In this document: in pieces, positions 1 through 7,576 of the stretch
Position numbering within the stretch: the stretch's first letter is position 1
Layout: each line of letters opens with the position of its first letter
NCBI GenBank assembly: GCA_014584575.1
Contig: JACTMP010000063.1
Location: 126,001 to 190,000 of the forward strand
Direction: 5' to 3'
Source: Chloroflexota bacterium
GTDB lineage: Bacteria; Chloroflexota; Anaerolineae; Promineifilales; Promineifilaceae
Length of the DNA: 64,000 bases
Notes under the pieces: model-generated
What the model saw: only the letters and a program-made list of their open reading frames with translations
Databases searched by the model: none
What the model was told of the DNA's origin: nothing
Position numbers and translations under genes: made by a program

Positions 1-354
1 GTTGACCCGGTTACGCCGGACGACCTGCGGCAGGCAGTCATTGGGCTGTTCAACTTCTGGTGGGTGCCCATGACCCAAAACCCGGTGCAATTGGTCGAGG
101 AAGGCTACCGCCGCTACGCCGTTCTGACCATGTGCCGCATGTTGTACACCTTGCACCGGGGCCAGGTTGTCTCCAAACCGGCAGCAGCGCGGTGGGCGCT
201 GGCACATCTCGAAACCAGGTGGCGGCCGTTAATTGAATGGGCGATGGGGCGGCCAACGGCCGTGCCCACAAACAATTTGAATGATGCACAACAATTCATC
301 CAAGCCACCAAAACGCTCATCCTAACCAACAATGAACGGTATTTATTTCAGTAA
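1..354 (+). CDS. Aminoglycoside adenylyltransferase-like protein, C-terminal part (5' truncated by window)
   Basis: The frame is open from base 1 and ends at TAA 352-354, so only the C-terminal ~117 residues are present. They read as the helical domain that follows the nucleotidyltransferase domain in AadA/Ant-type enzymes (DUF4111-like): a TPDDLRQAV segment, then RYAVLTMCRMLYTL, then VSKPAAARWAL. In that family these helices shape the aminoglycoside pocket while ATP is used to adenylylate a hydroxyl. The catalytic GS...D-x-D part lies outside the window, so activity and substrate cannot be judged. It heads a run of acetyltransferase and kinase genes on the same strand. An internal ATG at 64 is not the true start because conserved residues precede it. 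A non-resistance nucleotidyltransferase remains possible. Confidence 0.75.
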   Translation, partial: VDPVTPDDLRQAVIGLFNFWWVPMTQNPVQLVEEGYRRYAVLTMCRMLYTLHRGQVVSKPAAARWALAHLETRWRPLIEWAMGRPTAVPTNNLNDAQQFIQATKTLILTNNERYLFQ

Positions 355-364
355 TTAGCCCGTT

Positions 365-443
365 GTCATTCCGACGAGTCTTCGAGGAGGAATCCCTGCC
401 AATTGACATAACATAGGGATTCCTCGGAAGACCTCGGAATGAC
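365..443. repeat. Intergenic hairpin (GTCATTCCGA / TCGGAATGAC arms)
   Basis: Near-perfect inverted repeat of about 30 nt per arm around a short AT-rich loop. One arm starts GTCATTCCGA and the other ends TCGGAATGAC; the inner arm sequence is AGGAATCCCT / AGGGATTCCT. It sits between a stop codon and the next ribosome binding site, with no good T-tract, so it may be an mRNA-end structure or a dispersed repeat rather than a simple terminator. Confidence 0.7.
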
Positions 444-467
444 ACGAATGACAAAACAGGAGATGTT

Positions 468-1481
468 ATGAATCAAGTAGTAGAAGACGTGATGTTTGTA
501 GAAGAGACCCCGGCCATTCCGGGGCTGGTTTTCCGCCACTTTCGTGGGGCGGAAGATTTTCCGAAGATGATTGCGGTGGTGGAGAGCAGCAAGGGGGTTG
601 ATGGCGCGGAATGGGTGATGACGGCAGAAGAGGTAGCCCGCGATTACGAACACCTGGAAAACTGCGACCCATATACCGACATGGTGATGGCTGAAGTAGA
701 CGGGGAGTTGGTGGGGCACGGCCGTTGCTGGTGGTGGCAGGAGCAAGACAACAGCCGCATCTACCTGCTCTTTGCCCATCTTAAACCGGCCTGGCGCAAC
801 CGGGGCATCCGCCGGGCTATGTTGCGCCAGTTGGAAAGGCGGCTGCGGCAGATTGCGGCCGATCACCCGGCCGACCAACCCCGTTATTTCCAGGTTTGGA
901 GCAGCGATACCCAAACGCACCTCAGCCAGCTTTTGGAAAGCGAGGGGTATGAGATTGTGCGCTACGGGCTGGAAATGGTACGGCCGAGCCTGGAAGACAT
1001 ACCTGACTGCCCCATCCCGGAAGGCATTGTCATACGCCCCGGGACACCGGAGCAGTGGCGGCCCATTTGGGAAGCGGCGCGGGAGGCGTTCCGCGACCAT
1101 TGGGGCTATGCTGAATGGCCGGAAAGCGAGTTTACCTTGCGGCAAGAACAGCGTACCTTCACGCCCCCCCTCTGGCGCATTGCCTGGGCGGGTGATGAGG
1201 TGGCGGGTGGCGTGTTGAACTATATTGACGAGATGGAGAATGAAGAGTACGGCCGTCTGCGTGGCTACACCGAAACCATCTTCGTGCGCCGTCCCTGGCG
1301 CGGGCAGGGGTTGGCCAAAGCCCTGATCGCCCGCAGTTTTGTGGCCCTGAAAGAGGCCGGTATGATCGAAGCCGGGTTAGGTCTGGACGCCGACAATCTC
1401 AGCGGCGCCCTGCACCTCTACCGCAAAATGGGCTTTCAGGAAACCAAACGCTTTATGACCTATCGCAAACCCCTGGATTGA
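468..1481 (+). CDS. Tandem GNAT-family N-acetyltransferase (two GNAT domains)
   Basis: 337 residues, about twice one GNAT fold. The N-terminal half (about 20-165) has the acceptor-strand segment DMVMAEVDGELVGHG and a weak acetyl-CoA loop (KPAWRNRGIRRAML). The C-terminal half (about 185-335) has the clear pyrophosphate loop RPWRGQGLAKALI and the closing strand LYRKMGFQETKR. Only the second half keeps the classic R-x-x-G-x-G/A signature, so it is probably the catalytic half and the first may be structural or degenerate. The start is ATG 468 preceded by AGGAG at proper spacing. Tandem GNATs of this type include antibiotic and small-metabolite acetyltransferases; the substrate cannot be read from sequence. 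Followed by a hairpin and a second, frameshifted GNAT gene. Confidence 0.85.
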   Translation: MNQVVEDVMFVEETPAIPGLVFRHFRGAEDFPKMIAVVESSKGVDGAEWVMTAEEVARDYEHLENCDPYTDMVMAEVDGELVGHGRCWWWQEQDNSRIYLLFAHLKPAWRNRGIRRAMLRQLERRLRQIAADHPADQPRYFQVWSSDTQTHLSQLLESEGYEIVRYGLEMVRPSLEDIPDCPIPEGIVIRPGTPEQWRPIWEAAREAFRDHWGYAEWPESEFTLRQEQRTFTPPLWRIAWAGDEVAGGVLNYIDEMENEEYGRLRGYTETIFVRRPWRGQGLAKALIARSFVALKEAGMIEAGLGLDADNLSGALHLYRKMGFQETKRFMTYRKPLD

Positions 1482-1484
1482 GGA

Positions 1485-1538
1485 GTGAGGCATCCTCAGA
1501 TGCCGAACGGCTCGCATCTGAGGATGCTCGCTCCTCAC
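1485..1538. repeat. Intergenic hairpin between GNAT genes
   Basis: Inverted repeat with arms GTGAGG-CATCCTCAGATGC and GCATCTGAGGATG-CTCGCT-CCTCAC around a 7-10 nt loop. It begins just after the stop of the upstream gene and ends six bases before the ATG of the next. No T-run follows, so terminator function is uncertain. Confidence 0.7.
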
Positions 1539-1543
1539 TTTCA

Positions 1544-2045
1544 ATGATGAAACGATACGAATACGGGCTTGATCTACAAAAGATGAAATGGCGGGATACG
1601 GCCGTGCCCCCCCCACGTCACCATCCGTACACCGAAGGTTGCAGACACGGCCGTGCTGGCGGACTTAATGATGGATGCCTATCCCGGCACAATTGACTTC
1701 GATGGCACGGAAACCTGGGATGATGCCTGGCGTGAGGTCAACAGCTTCTTCCTGGGAGAGTTGGGGGCGCCCTTGCTGGAATGTTCACGGCTGGTGCTGA
1801 TGGGTGATGAGATTGCATCTGCCTGTCTGGTGGGGATGTGGGCTGAACGGCAACGGCCGTTGCTCTACTACGTGATGACCGCTGCCGGTTACAAAGGACA
1901 AGGGCTGGCGGGAATCGCCCTGCAAAGGGCATTGCAGGCTACCGCCGCCGCCGGTTATGCGGAAATGGTGGCTTTCATCACCGAGGGTAATACACCGTCT
2001 GAAAAGCTATGCTTGCGGGCCGGCTTTGAACGGGTAGCGGAATAA
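1544..2045 (+). pseudogene. GNAT acetyltransferase, frameshifted in a C8 homopolymer
   Basis: From ATG 1544 the frame reads MMKRYEYGLDLQKMKWRDTAVPPP and then leaves the coding path at a run of eight C (1607-1614). The frame one base later continues as VTIRTPKVADTAVLADLMMDAY and then a normal GNAT body: LVLMGDEIASACLVG, YVMTAAGYKGQGLAGIAL (acetyl-CoA loop), LCLRAGFERVAE. Seven C would restore a single protein of about 166 residues. Either this is a recent frameshift, a phase-variable tract, or a sequencing error in the homopolymer. A gene finder would probably start at GTG 1653 and lose the N-terminus. Substrate unknown. The stop is three bases before the next ATG, suggesting co-transcription. 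Confidence 0.75.
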
Positions 2046-2048
2046 AAC

Positions 2049-4208
2049 ATGACGTATCAATTTGCGGAAATCAACGGGACAAAAATTCATTACGAAGCAC
2101 GAGGTGAGGGCACGGCCCGAAGCCGCTTCGGGTTCGCCGTGACCCTCATTCATGCCGGGATTGCCAACCTGACCATGTGGGAAGACCAGATGGAAGCGTT
2201 GAGCCAGGATTACCGGGTGCTGCGCTACGATCTGCGCGGTTGGGGGAAAACGCCGCGCCCCGATGGAGATTTCCACCACCATGAGGATTTGCGGGCGCTG
2301 TTGAAGGAGGTGGGGATTGAAAAAACAGTCATCGTCGGCTGTTCTTTCGGCGGTAAAGTGGCGCTGGATTTTGCCCTGGCGTACCCGGAGATGGTCAGCG
2401 CCCTCATGCTGGTGGGCGCGGCGCTCGGCGGGTATGAATGGGCGGATGAATGGCTGGCGGTTCAAGACGAGGCGGTGGAAGCTGCCGCCGCACGGGGCGA
2501 TCTGGCGACGGCGGCCGAACTTGAAACACAAATCTGGTTCGATGGCCCTGGGCGAACACCGGATCAGGTAGACCCGGCCATCCGCCAACGCGCCTATGAC
2601 CTCTGTTGGCAAGCATTGGCGCTGCCCGAAGGAGGCGGCAGACCCTTGCCCCTGGCCCCACCGGCCATGGCGCGATTGGGCGAGATTCAGGTTCCGGCGC
2701 GCCTAATCGTCGGGCAGCATGATGTAGCCGACATTCAGGCCATTGCCAGAGTGCTGGAAGCCGGGCTGCCAATGGCAGAACCGATCACGATCATGCGGAA
2801 TACAGCCCATCTGCCGAATATGGAACGGCCGTCCACCTTCAACAACCTGGCGCTGGATTTCCTGGAAAAAGTGGCCTGGCGCTCCACCATTTATGCCATC
2901 TTGCCCCATGAGACGGAAGCACGGCTGTGGCTGCAAGCCAGTGAACAGGGTTTCACGCTACCCCATTTCCCGATGGCCGGTGGCATGTGGGATACAGAAG
3001 AGGCGGCTGTGCAACGGCCGTTGCAGCGCTGTTTAGGTGATGGGGCACAGGTTCTCTACCGCGCTCATTTTCAAAAGGATGAAGACGCACAAACGGCGGC
3101 ATCGCTGTTTGTGCTGGATAACCGGGGTGTGAAGGTGACGGACGGCCGTTGGGTGAGTCTGGCGGAACTACCCACCGTCCGCCTGGCGCAACCCGCATAC
3201 CGGCCGATCATGGAACAATGCCTGCACGAATGGGAGACGGGCGACATTCCCCCGCTGCGCCCGCCCTGGGCCGGGCGCGGCTGGCATAAAGAGGCGGCCG
3301 GCTGGATTGCCGGGCAACTGGCGCAGGCGGGGCATCCACAGACCGGGCCGTTGCAGCCGGTACGCCAATGGTCGCTCTCCTGTGTAATGCGGGCGAACAC
3401 GGCCGTTGGCCCCTTTTACTTTAAGACAGTGGCCGATTTGCCCTTGTTTGTGAACGAGGCCAGCACGGTCAGCAAACTGGCGCAGCTTTACCCCCGCCAT
3501 GTGGTCACGCCGCTGGCCGTTGACCGGGAGCGGGATTGGATGCTGCTGCCGGAGTTGCAGGAGATGGTGGGATGGGAAGCGCCGCTGGCGCAGCGGCAGG
3601 CGTTTTTACAGCGGTTTGGGCAGTTGCAGGTCACGGCCGTCGCCCATGTAGACGACCTGCTGGCGGCGGGCTGTCTGGATCGCCGCCTGGTCTGGCTGGC
3701 GGCCCAGATTGAGCCATTGATCACGGCCGAGTTTGTGCAGCCCTATCTGACGGCCGAGGAGCAGGCGCAGCTACAGGCAGCCATTCCCCGGCTGCAAGCG
3801 TTATGCCAGGAGTTGGCGGCCTTTGCCATTCCTGAAACGCTGGTGCATGGCGATTTGCACGGTGGCAATGTGGCCGTACAGGGCGATGACTTCATCTATT
3901 TTGACTGGACCGATGCCTGCATCAGCCACCCGTTTTTTGATATGTTGAACATTTTTATGGAGCAGGACACGGCCGTGCAAAACCAACTGCGCGACGCCTA
4001 CCTGGCGCAGTGGACGGGTTTTGCACCCCTGCCCCGGCTGCTGGCGGCCTGGTCATTGGCCGAGGTGCTGGGCGCGCTGCATCATGCCATCAGCTATTGG
4101 CAAATTGTGGCCCACCTGGAACCACACAGCCGCAACCAGTTGGAAAAGTGGCTGCCCTGGTGGCTGCGCCGCGTGTTGGCGTTGATGGTAAATCGGGATA
4201 AGAGATAA
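2049..4208 (+). CDS. Alpha/beta hydrolase - aminoglycoside-phosphotransferase-like kinase fusion
   Basis: 719 residues with two recognisable enzymes. Residues 1-275 are an alpha/beta hydrolase: oxyanion region LIHAGIANLTMW, nucleophile elbow VGCSFGGKVAL (Ser99), late His in NTAHLPNMERP. Residues about 275-400 are a middle region that I cannot name. From about 440 the chain is an APH/choline-kinase-type domain ending in LVHGDLHGGNVAV (HxDxxxxN catalytic loop) and YFDWTDACISHPF (metal-binding DxD-like motif). Kinases of this fold phosphorylate aminoglycosides, sugars or other small hydroxyl compounds. An unusual Arg/Gly-rich insertion after residue 20 is encoded by a perfect hairpin (2111-2141). 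Start ATG 2049 follows the previous stop by three bases with no strong ribosome site, suggesting translational coupling. Whether both halves act on one substrate is unknown. Confidence 0.8.
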   Translation: MTYQFAEINGTKIHYEARGEGTARSRFGFAVTLIHAGIANLTMWEDQMEALSQDYRVLRYDLRGWGKTPRPDGDFHHHEDLRALLKEVGIEKTVIVGCSFGGKVALDFALAYPEMVSALMLVGAALGGYEWADEWLAVQDEAVEAAAARGDLATAAELETQIWFDGPGRTPDQVDPAIRQRAYDLCWQALALPEGGGRPLPLAPPAMARLGEIQVPARLIVGQHDVADIQAIARVLEAGLPMAEPITIMRNTAHLPNMERPSTFNNLALDFLEKVAWRSTIYAILPHETEARLWLQASEQGFTLPHFPMAGGMWDTEEAAVQRPLQRCLGDGAQVLYRAHFQKDEDAQTAASLFVLDNRGVKVTDGRWVSLAELPTVRLAQPAYRPIMEQCLHEWETGDIPPLRPPWAGRGWHKEAAGWIAGQLAQAGHPQTGPLQPVRQWSLSCVMRANTAVGPFYFKTVADLPLFVNEASTVSKLAQLYPRHVVTPLAVDRERDWMLLPELQEMVGWEAPLAQRQAFLQRFGQLQVTAVAHVDDLLAAGCLDRRLVWLAAQIEPLITAEFVQPYLTAEEQAQLQAAIPRLQALCQELAAFAIPETLVHGDLHGGNVAVQGDDFIYFDWTDACISHPFFDMLNIFMEQDTAVQNQLRDAYLAQWTGFAPLPRLLAAWSLAEVLGALHHAISYWQIVAHLEPHSRNQLEKWLPWWLRRVLALMVNRDKR
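2111..2141. repeat. Palindromic in-frame insert within the hydrolase gene
   Basis: The coding sequence contains CACGGC...GCCGTG outer arms and CCCGAAGC / GCTTCGGG inner arms, forming an almost uninterrupted 31-nt hairpin. It adds about ten residues between the GEG turn and the LIHAG strand, a place where related hydrolases usually have only two or three residues. Confidence 0.6.
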
Positions 4209-4210
4209 CC

Positions 4211-4270
4211 ATCAAAGATTACGCAGATTTCACCGATTAAAAAATCTGCGTAATCTGCGTAATCTTTGAT
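4211..4270. repeat. Intergenic word-repeat hairpin (GATTACGCAGATT type)
   Basis: Left arm ATCAAAGATTACGCAGATT, right arm AATCTGCGTAATCTTTGAT with an extra internal copy of the word CTGCGTAAT. The same element type occurs at 12405-12464. It lies in the 80-base gap between two plus-strand genes. Confidence 0.75.
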
Positions 4271-4288
4271 CATTTCAGGACGGTAATC

Positions 4289-4636
4289 ATGGCGGTTAAT
4301 ACGAAGGGCAAGCGGAAAGTGAATGTGAAGGGACGGCCGTTTATCTGGTCGGTAGAGGGTAAAGAGACGCAGGTGCCGGAGGGGGACGGCTTTGTGGACC
4401 CTACCCCGGCGCGGTACATTCACATCATTGCCACCAACAAAAAGTTCATGGTGCATTACAAAATCCCCAGCGAAGGGGATGCCTACGCCGAACTGCGCGT
4501 GGAAGGGGAACAGTTCCCTCGTCAACCAGGGGCAAAGGTTGTGCAAGTTCCCCGCTGGAAACACGACACCAAACCATACCCGACCAATGAATTTGTGCGG
4601 CAGTTGATTGGCTGGTGTATGCAGAGTGGAGATTAA
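4289..4636 (+). CDS. Hypothetical protein, 115 aa
   Basis: Not recognised. It starts at ATG 4289 with a short AGGACGG upstream. The N-terminus is basic (MAVNTKGKRKVNVKGRPF), the middle has alternating hydrophobic/charged strands (RYIHIIATNKKFMVHYKIP, AYAELRVEGEQF), and it ends with a short helix (NEFVRQLIGWCMQSGD). No signal peptide or membrane segment is visible, so a small cytoplasmic beta-rich protein is likely. An ACGGCCGT copy lies inside it. It stands alone between a word-repeat hairpin and a convergent toxin-antitoxin pair. Coding is supported by codon use and lack of a better frame, not by homology. Confidence 0.55.
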   Translation: MAVNTKGKRKVNVKGRPFIWSVEGKETQVPEGDGFVDPTPARYIHIIATNKKFMVHYKIPSEGDAYAELRVEGEQFPRQPGAKVVQVPRWKHDTKPYPTNEFVRQLIGWCMQSGD

Positions 4637-4660
4637 GAGATTGAGAGATTGGGGGATTGA

Positions 4661-4990
4661 TTAGTTGGGATTATCGAGGGCTGCTCTTAGCGCCTTATTC
4701 AATTCATTGATTTTTGCTGGCGAAAGAAACCCTATAAAGTTTGTCAGACGAGATTTAGGCAGGCTCATCAGTTCGTCACAGTGGATACAACTATCATGGT
4801 TCAGCCCTTCATCAATTCCTACCCGCACTTGTGTGCTCAGACCATGACAGGAGGAGTGTACCGGGGCGCAAATGACCGAGGAGTGACGCGAGTCAATCGT
4901 AGCCTGACGACTGACAACGACAAAGACTCTGCGCCTTTTCGGATCACCATTGGTAGAGTGCGCCACCAGATACAAATCACCTCTTCTCAT
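4661..4990 (-). CDS. MazF/PemK-family mRNA interferase toxin
   Basis: 109 residues. The N-terminus MRRGDLYLVAHSTNGDPKRRRVFVVVSRQ matches the MazF/PemK opening (RGDIY/W...G...G..RP.lVvS), where the Arg and later Thr/Ser residues cleave single-stranded RNA. The family strand ICAPVHSS and the closing helix LSPAKINELNKALRAAL are also present. The gene overlaps the 3' end of the upstream ribbon-helix-helix gene by four bases (ATGA), typical of coupled toxin-antitoxin operons. No ACGGCCGT copies occur in either gene, in contrast to the surroundings. Confidence in the family is good; target sequence and activity are unknown. Confidence 0.85.
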   Translation of the reverse strand: MRRGDLYLVAHSTNGDPKRRRVFVVVSRQATIDSRHSSVICAPVHSSCHGLSTQVRVGIDEGLNHDSCIHCDELMSLPKSRLTNFIGFLSPAKINELNKALRAALDNPN

Positions 4991-5217
4991 GGCATCGTCT
5001 GGTAACTCAAGGCATCTTCAACCTCCGCGTTTATTTCATCCGCGTATTGGTTGATGATTTCTAGATCACGAGCATTTCTTTCATCCCGTATCATCTGCGC
5101 AACAGCCTGACGCAGGGCGAACTCAATGAATTCGGAACGGTTTTTATAAGGCGCCGACATGGCATCAATGGTTTCTAATAAATCTTCGGATAGGGTGATA
5201 GAGGTTTTTACTTTCAT
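4987..5217 (-). CDS. Ribbon-helix-helix antitoxin partner of the MazF-like toxin
   Basis: 76 residues. MKVKTSITLSEDLLETIDAM followed by KNRSEFIEFALRQAVAQM is a standard MetJ/Arc/CopG ribbon-helix-helix: a beta strand for the DNA major groove, then two helices with the conserved R-S-E-F turn. The acidic C-terminal tail (INAEVEDALSY) probably wraps the toxin. It is first in the operon, as usual for autoregulated type II antitoxins, and shares ATGA with the toxin start. The short divergent gap to the next gene (5218-5252) must hold the promoter; I see no clear operator. Confidence 0.85.
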   Translation of the reverse strand: MKVKTSITLSEDLLETIDAMSAPYKNRSEFIEFALRQAVAQMIRDERNARDLEIINQYADEINAEVEDALSYQTMP

Positions 5218-5252
5218 GCGCCCATCATACTACCTTTATCCTACCTTTTCAA

Positions 5253-6458
5253 GTGGAGAAAACGAATTTGAAGAAGAAACAGAAGCGCAAAATTAAGAAG
5301 CAGCAGACGACCCATCTCGTGGAGAAGGGGCGGAAGAAGGTGGTGCGGCACAACACGGCCGTGAACCAGGAGAAACACCGCCTGGACTGGCAGCCGCTGA
5401 CGCCGGACGCCGATGGTCTGGTGGCCGACCGGCGCATTATGCCCCGCGATGAACACGACCGACGCGAGGCCAATGTGGCTGTGGTGCAGCAGGCGTTTGT
5501 GGCCGATTTTGACGACGGCCGTTGGCAAGACCTGGCCGACGAGACCCCCTTTCTGTTGGGCAAGGTGGTGGAAGTCAGCCGGGGCCTGTGCCGCGCCGAA
5601 GTAGAGGGGCAGGTGATCGTGTGCGACATTCGCGGCACGCTCATTGCCGAGGGTACGGGGTTTACCAATGTGGTGGCGGTGGGTGACCGGGTGCTGGTAC
5701 GGCCGTTAAGTGATGAACGCGGCCTGGTGGAGGAAGTATTACCCCGGCGCAGCGGTCTGGCCCGCGCCGACAGTTTCTACACCCATCTCAAACAAATCAT
5801 CGCCGCCAATGTGGATCAACTGCTCATCGTCGCCTCCTGGCGTGAGCCGCACATCTGGTTCCAACTGATTGACGAATACCTGATTGGCGCGGCGCGCAAC
5901 AATTTGCAGGCCACCATTTGCGTGAACAAGGTTGATCTGGCGGACAGTCTGGCGGAAGTGGAAACGGCCGTAACCCCCTACTCACAGCTTGGCTACCAAC
6001 TCATCTTTACCAGCGCCGTCTCCGGCATTGGTCTGGCCGAACTGCGGCGCTATTTGTGGGGCAAGACCACCGTGCTGGCGGGCTTATCTGGCGTGGGTAA
6101 GTCGTCGTTGTTAACGGCCGTCGAACCCACCCTTGATCTGCGCACCCAAACCATCAGCCTGAAACGGCAGGAAGGGCGGCACACCACTTCCCAGGCGATC
6201 ATGCTGCCTTTTGCCAACGCCGGGTACGTGGTGGACACACCCGGCATCCGCGATATGGGGCTGATTGGCCTCGACCCGGATGAGTTGATCACTTATTATC
6301 CTGACCTGGTGGATGTGGTGGGGCAGTGCCGCTTCAACAACTGCACCCATGCCCACGAGCCGGGTTGTGCCGTGAAAGATGCGGTGGCGCACGGCCGTAT
6401 CGCCGACTGGCGGCACAAGAATTATGTCAAACTATACCAACAGCTTGCAGAAGGATAA
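5253..6458 (+). CDS. rsgA: Ribosome small-subunit biogenesis GTPase RsgA
   Basis: 401 residues; a circularly permuted GTPase that checks 30S subunit maturation. A Lys/Arg-rich N-terminal tail (1-35) precedes an OB-fold (about 100-160). The GTPase motifs appear in permuted order: NKVD (225-228), the P-loop GLSGVGKSS (277-285), DTPG (328-331). The C-terminal zinc motif is C359, C364, H366, C372. All key residues are present. The start is taken as GTG 5253; the basic tail makes the exact start uncertain, and a TTG a few codons later is possible. Five bases separate the stop from the downstream serine hydrolase, so they may be co-transcribed. Four ACGGCCGT copies lie within the gene, plus one near its end. 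Confidence 0.95.
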   Translation: MEKTNLKKKQKRKIKKQQTTHLVEKGRKKVVRHNTAVNQEKHRLDWQPLTPDADGLVADRRIMPRDEHDRREANVAVVQQAFVADFDDGRWQDLADETPFLLGKVVEVSRGLCRAEVEGQVIVCDIRGTLIAEGTGFTNVVAVGDRVLVRPLSDERGLVEEVLPRRSGLARADSFYTHLKQIIAANVDQLLIVASWREPHIWFQLIDEYLIGAARNNLQATICVNKVDLADSLAEVETAVTPYSQLGYQLIFTSAVSGIGLAELRRYLWGKTTVLAGLSGVGKSSLLTAVEPTLDLRTQTISLKRQEGRHTTSQAIMLPFANAGYVVDTPGIRDMGLIGLDPDELITYYPDLVDVVGQCRFNNCTHAHEPGCAVKDAVAHGRIADWRHKNYVKLYQQLAEG

Positions 6459-6462
6459 GCCA

Positions 6463-7566
6463 ATGAAACAAGCGATTGCCGAACTAAACAAACAGCTTCC
6501 AGACTGGATGGAAACGGCCGTTGTCCCTGGTCTTTCTCTAGCCATTATCCAGGCAGGCGAAATGGTCTGGGAAAATGGGTATGGCGTCGCTGACATAAAT
6601 ACCAAAGAGGCGGTGACAACGGAAACGGTTTTTGAAGCTGCCTCGCTGACCAAGCCGCTGTTTGCTACGGCCGTTTTGCAACTGGTGGAAGCAGGCATAT
6701 TTGACCTGGATACACCGCTATTGACGTATTTGCCGGAAGCAGAGCAGGAAGCAGAGCGATTGTTTGACCAGGATAAAGATGGGGCCGAATTCCTGTTTGC
6801 ATATGTGCCAAACGAACCACGATTACACCAACTAACAGTGCGCCACATTCTCAGCCATACACCTGGTTTTCGCAATTGGACGGATACCGGTGAGCCGCTT
6901 AAATTTTTCTTTACACCTGGGGCGCGCTTCTCTTATTCCGGTGATGGGTATAACCTGCTGCAAAAAATTGTAGCACGGGTGACACGGCAGAACCCGGTGG
7001 TCTTGATGCGTGAGCGGTTATTAGAGCCATTGGGAATGAGCCATAGTGGGCTAACCAGCCAGGAAGTTGCCCGGTGGCAGGTGGCGACCAAACATGACAA
7101 ACAAGGCGAAACGGGGGCGCAATCTGAATGGAAAACCATGTATGCCGCCGCGAGTTTATTGACCACAGCATCGGATTACGGCCGTTTTCTCCTCTCCCTA
7201 CTCAACCCACAACCCTCCAATCTAGCCTGTTTGCAACCGGGAACGATTGCCCAATTATGGCAGCCACAAGTGCAGGTTAATTGGAATGTACCCTGGCGCG
7301 ATGACTGGCCTCTGGCAGAACCGGAGCTTTTGCCAGATGTTGCCTGGGGATTGGGTTGGGGTTTGCAAACTGGTGACAATCGACGGGCCTTCTGGCATTG
7401 GGGCGATAATGGTAGCTACAAGGCATTCACACTGGGTTTCCCTGATGAGGGCACGGCCGTTGTGATGCTGTCCAACAGTAACAATGGCGATACGCTGTGG
7501 CGGCCCATTTTGCAGGTCTTATTTGGCGGTGATTATCCAGCATTGGATTGGCTGGAAAAAAGTTGA
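6463..7566 (+). CDS. Beta-lactamase-fold serine hydrolase (class C/AmpC-like family)
   Basis: 367 residues from ATG 6463, chosen because AAGGA lies upstream and an earlier in-frame start would sit inside rsgA. The active-site motif SLTK is at 61-64, the second motif appears as YSGDGY, and the third as HWGDNG in place of KTG. This set is typical of the beta-lactamase-related family of esterases, D-aminopeptidases and EstB-type hydrolases rather than true resistance enzymes. There is no signal peptide, so it is probably cytoplasmic. The two neighbours downstream (methyltransferase, GNAT) are close and in the same direction. Substrate unknown. Confidence 0.85.
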   Translation: MKQAIAELNKQLPDWMETAVVPGLSLAIIQAGEMVWENGYGVADINTKEAVTTETVFEAASLTKPLFATAVLQLVEAGIFDLDTPLLTYLPEAEQEAERLFDQDKDGAEFLFAYVPNEPRLHQLTVRHILSHTPGFRNWTDTGEPLKFFFTPGARFSYSGDGYNLLQKIVARVTRQNPVVLMRERLLEPLGMSHSGLTSQEVARWQVATKHDKQGETGAQSEWKTMYAAASLLTTASDYGRFLLSLLNPQPSNLACLQPGTIAQLWQPQVQVNWNVPWRDDWPLAEPELLPDVAWGLGWGLQTGDNRRAFWHWGDNGSYKAFTLGFPDEGTAVVMLSNSNNGDTLWRPILQVLFGGDYPALDWLEKS

Positions 7567-7576
7567 GAATGATCTG

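Noticed and set aside
366..1145. A 259-codon minus-strand open frame opposite the tandem GNAT
   Set aside because: No recognisable pattern; its 3' part would translate a hairpin repeat.
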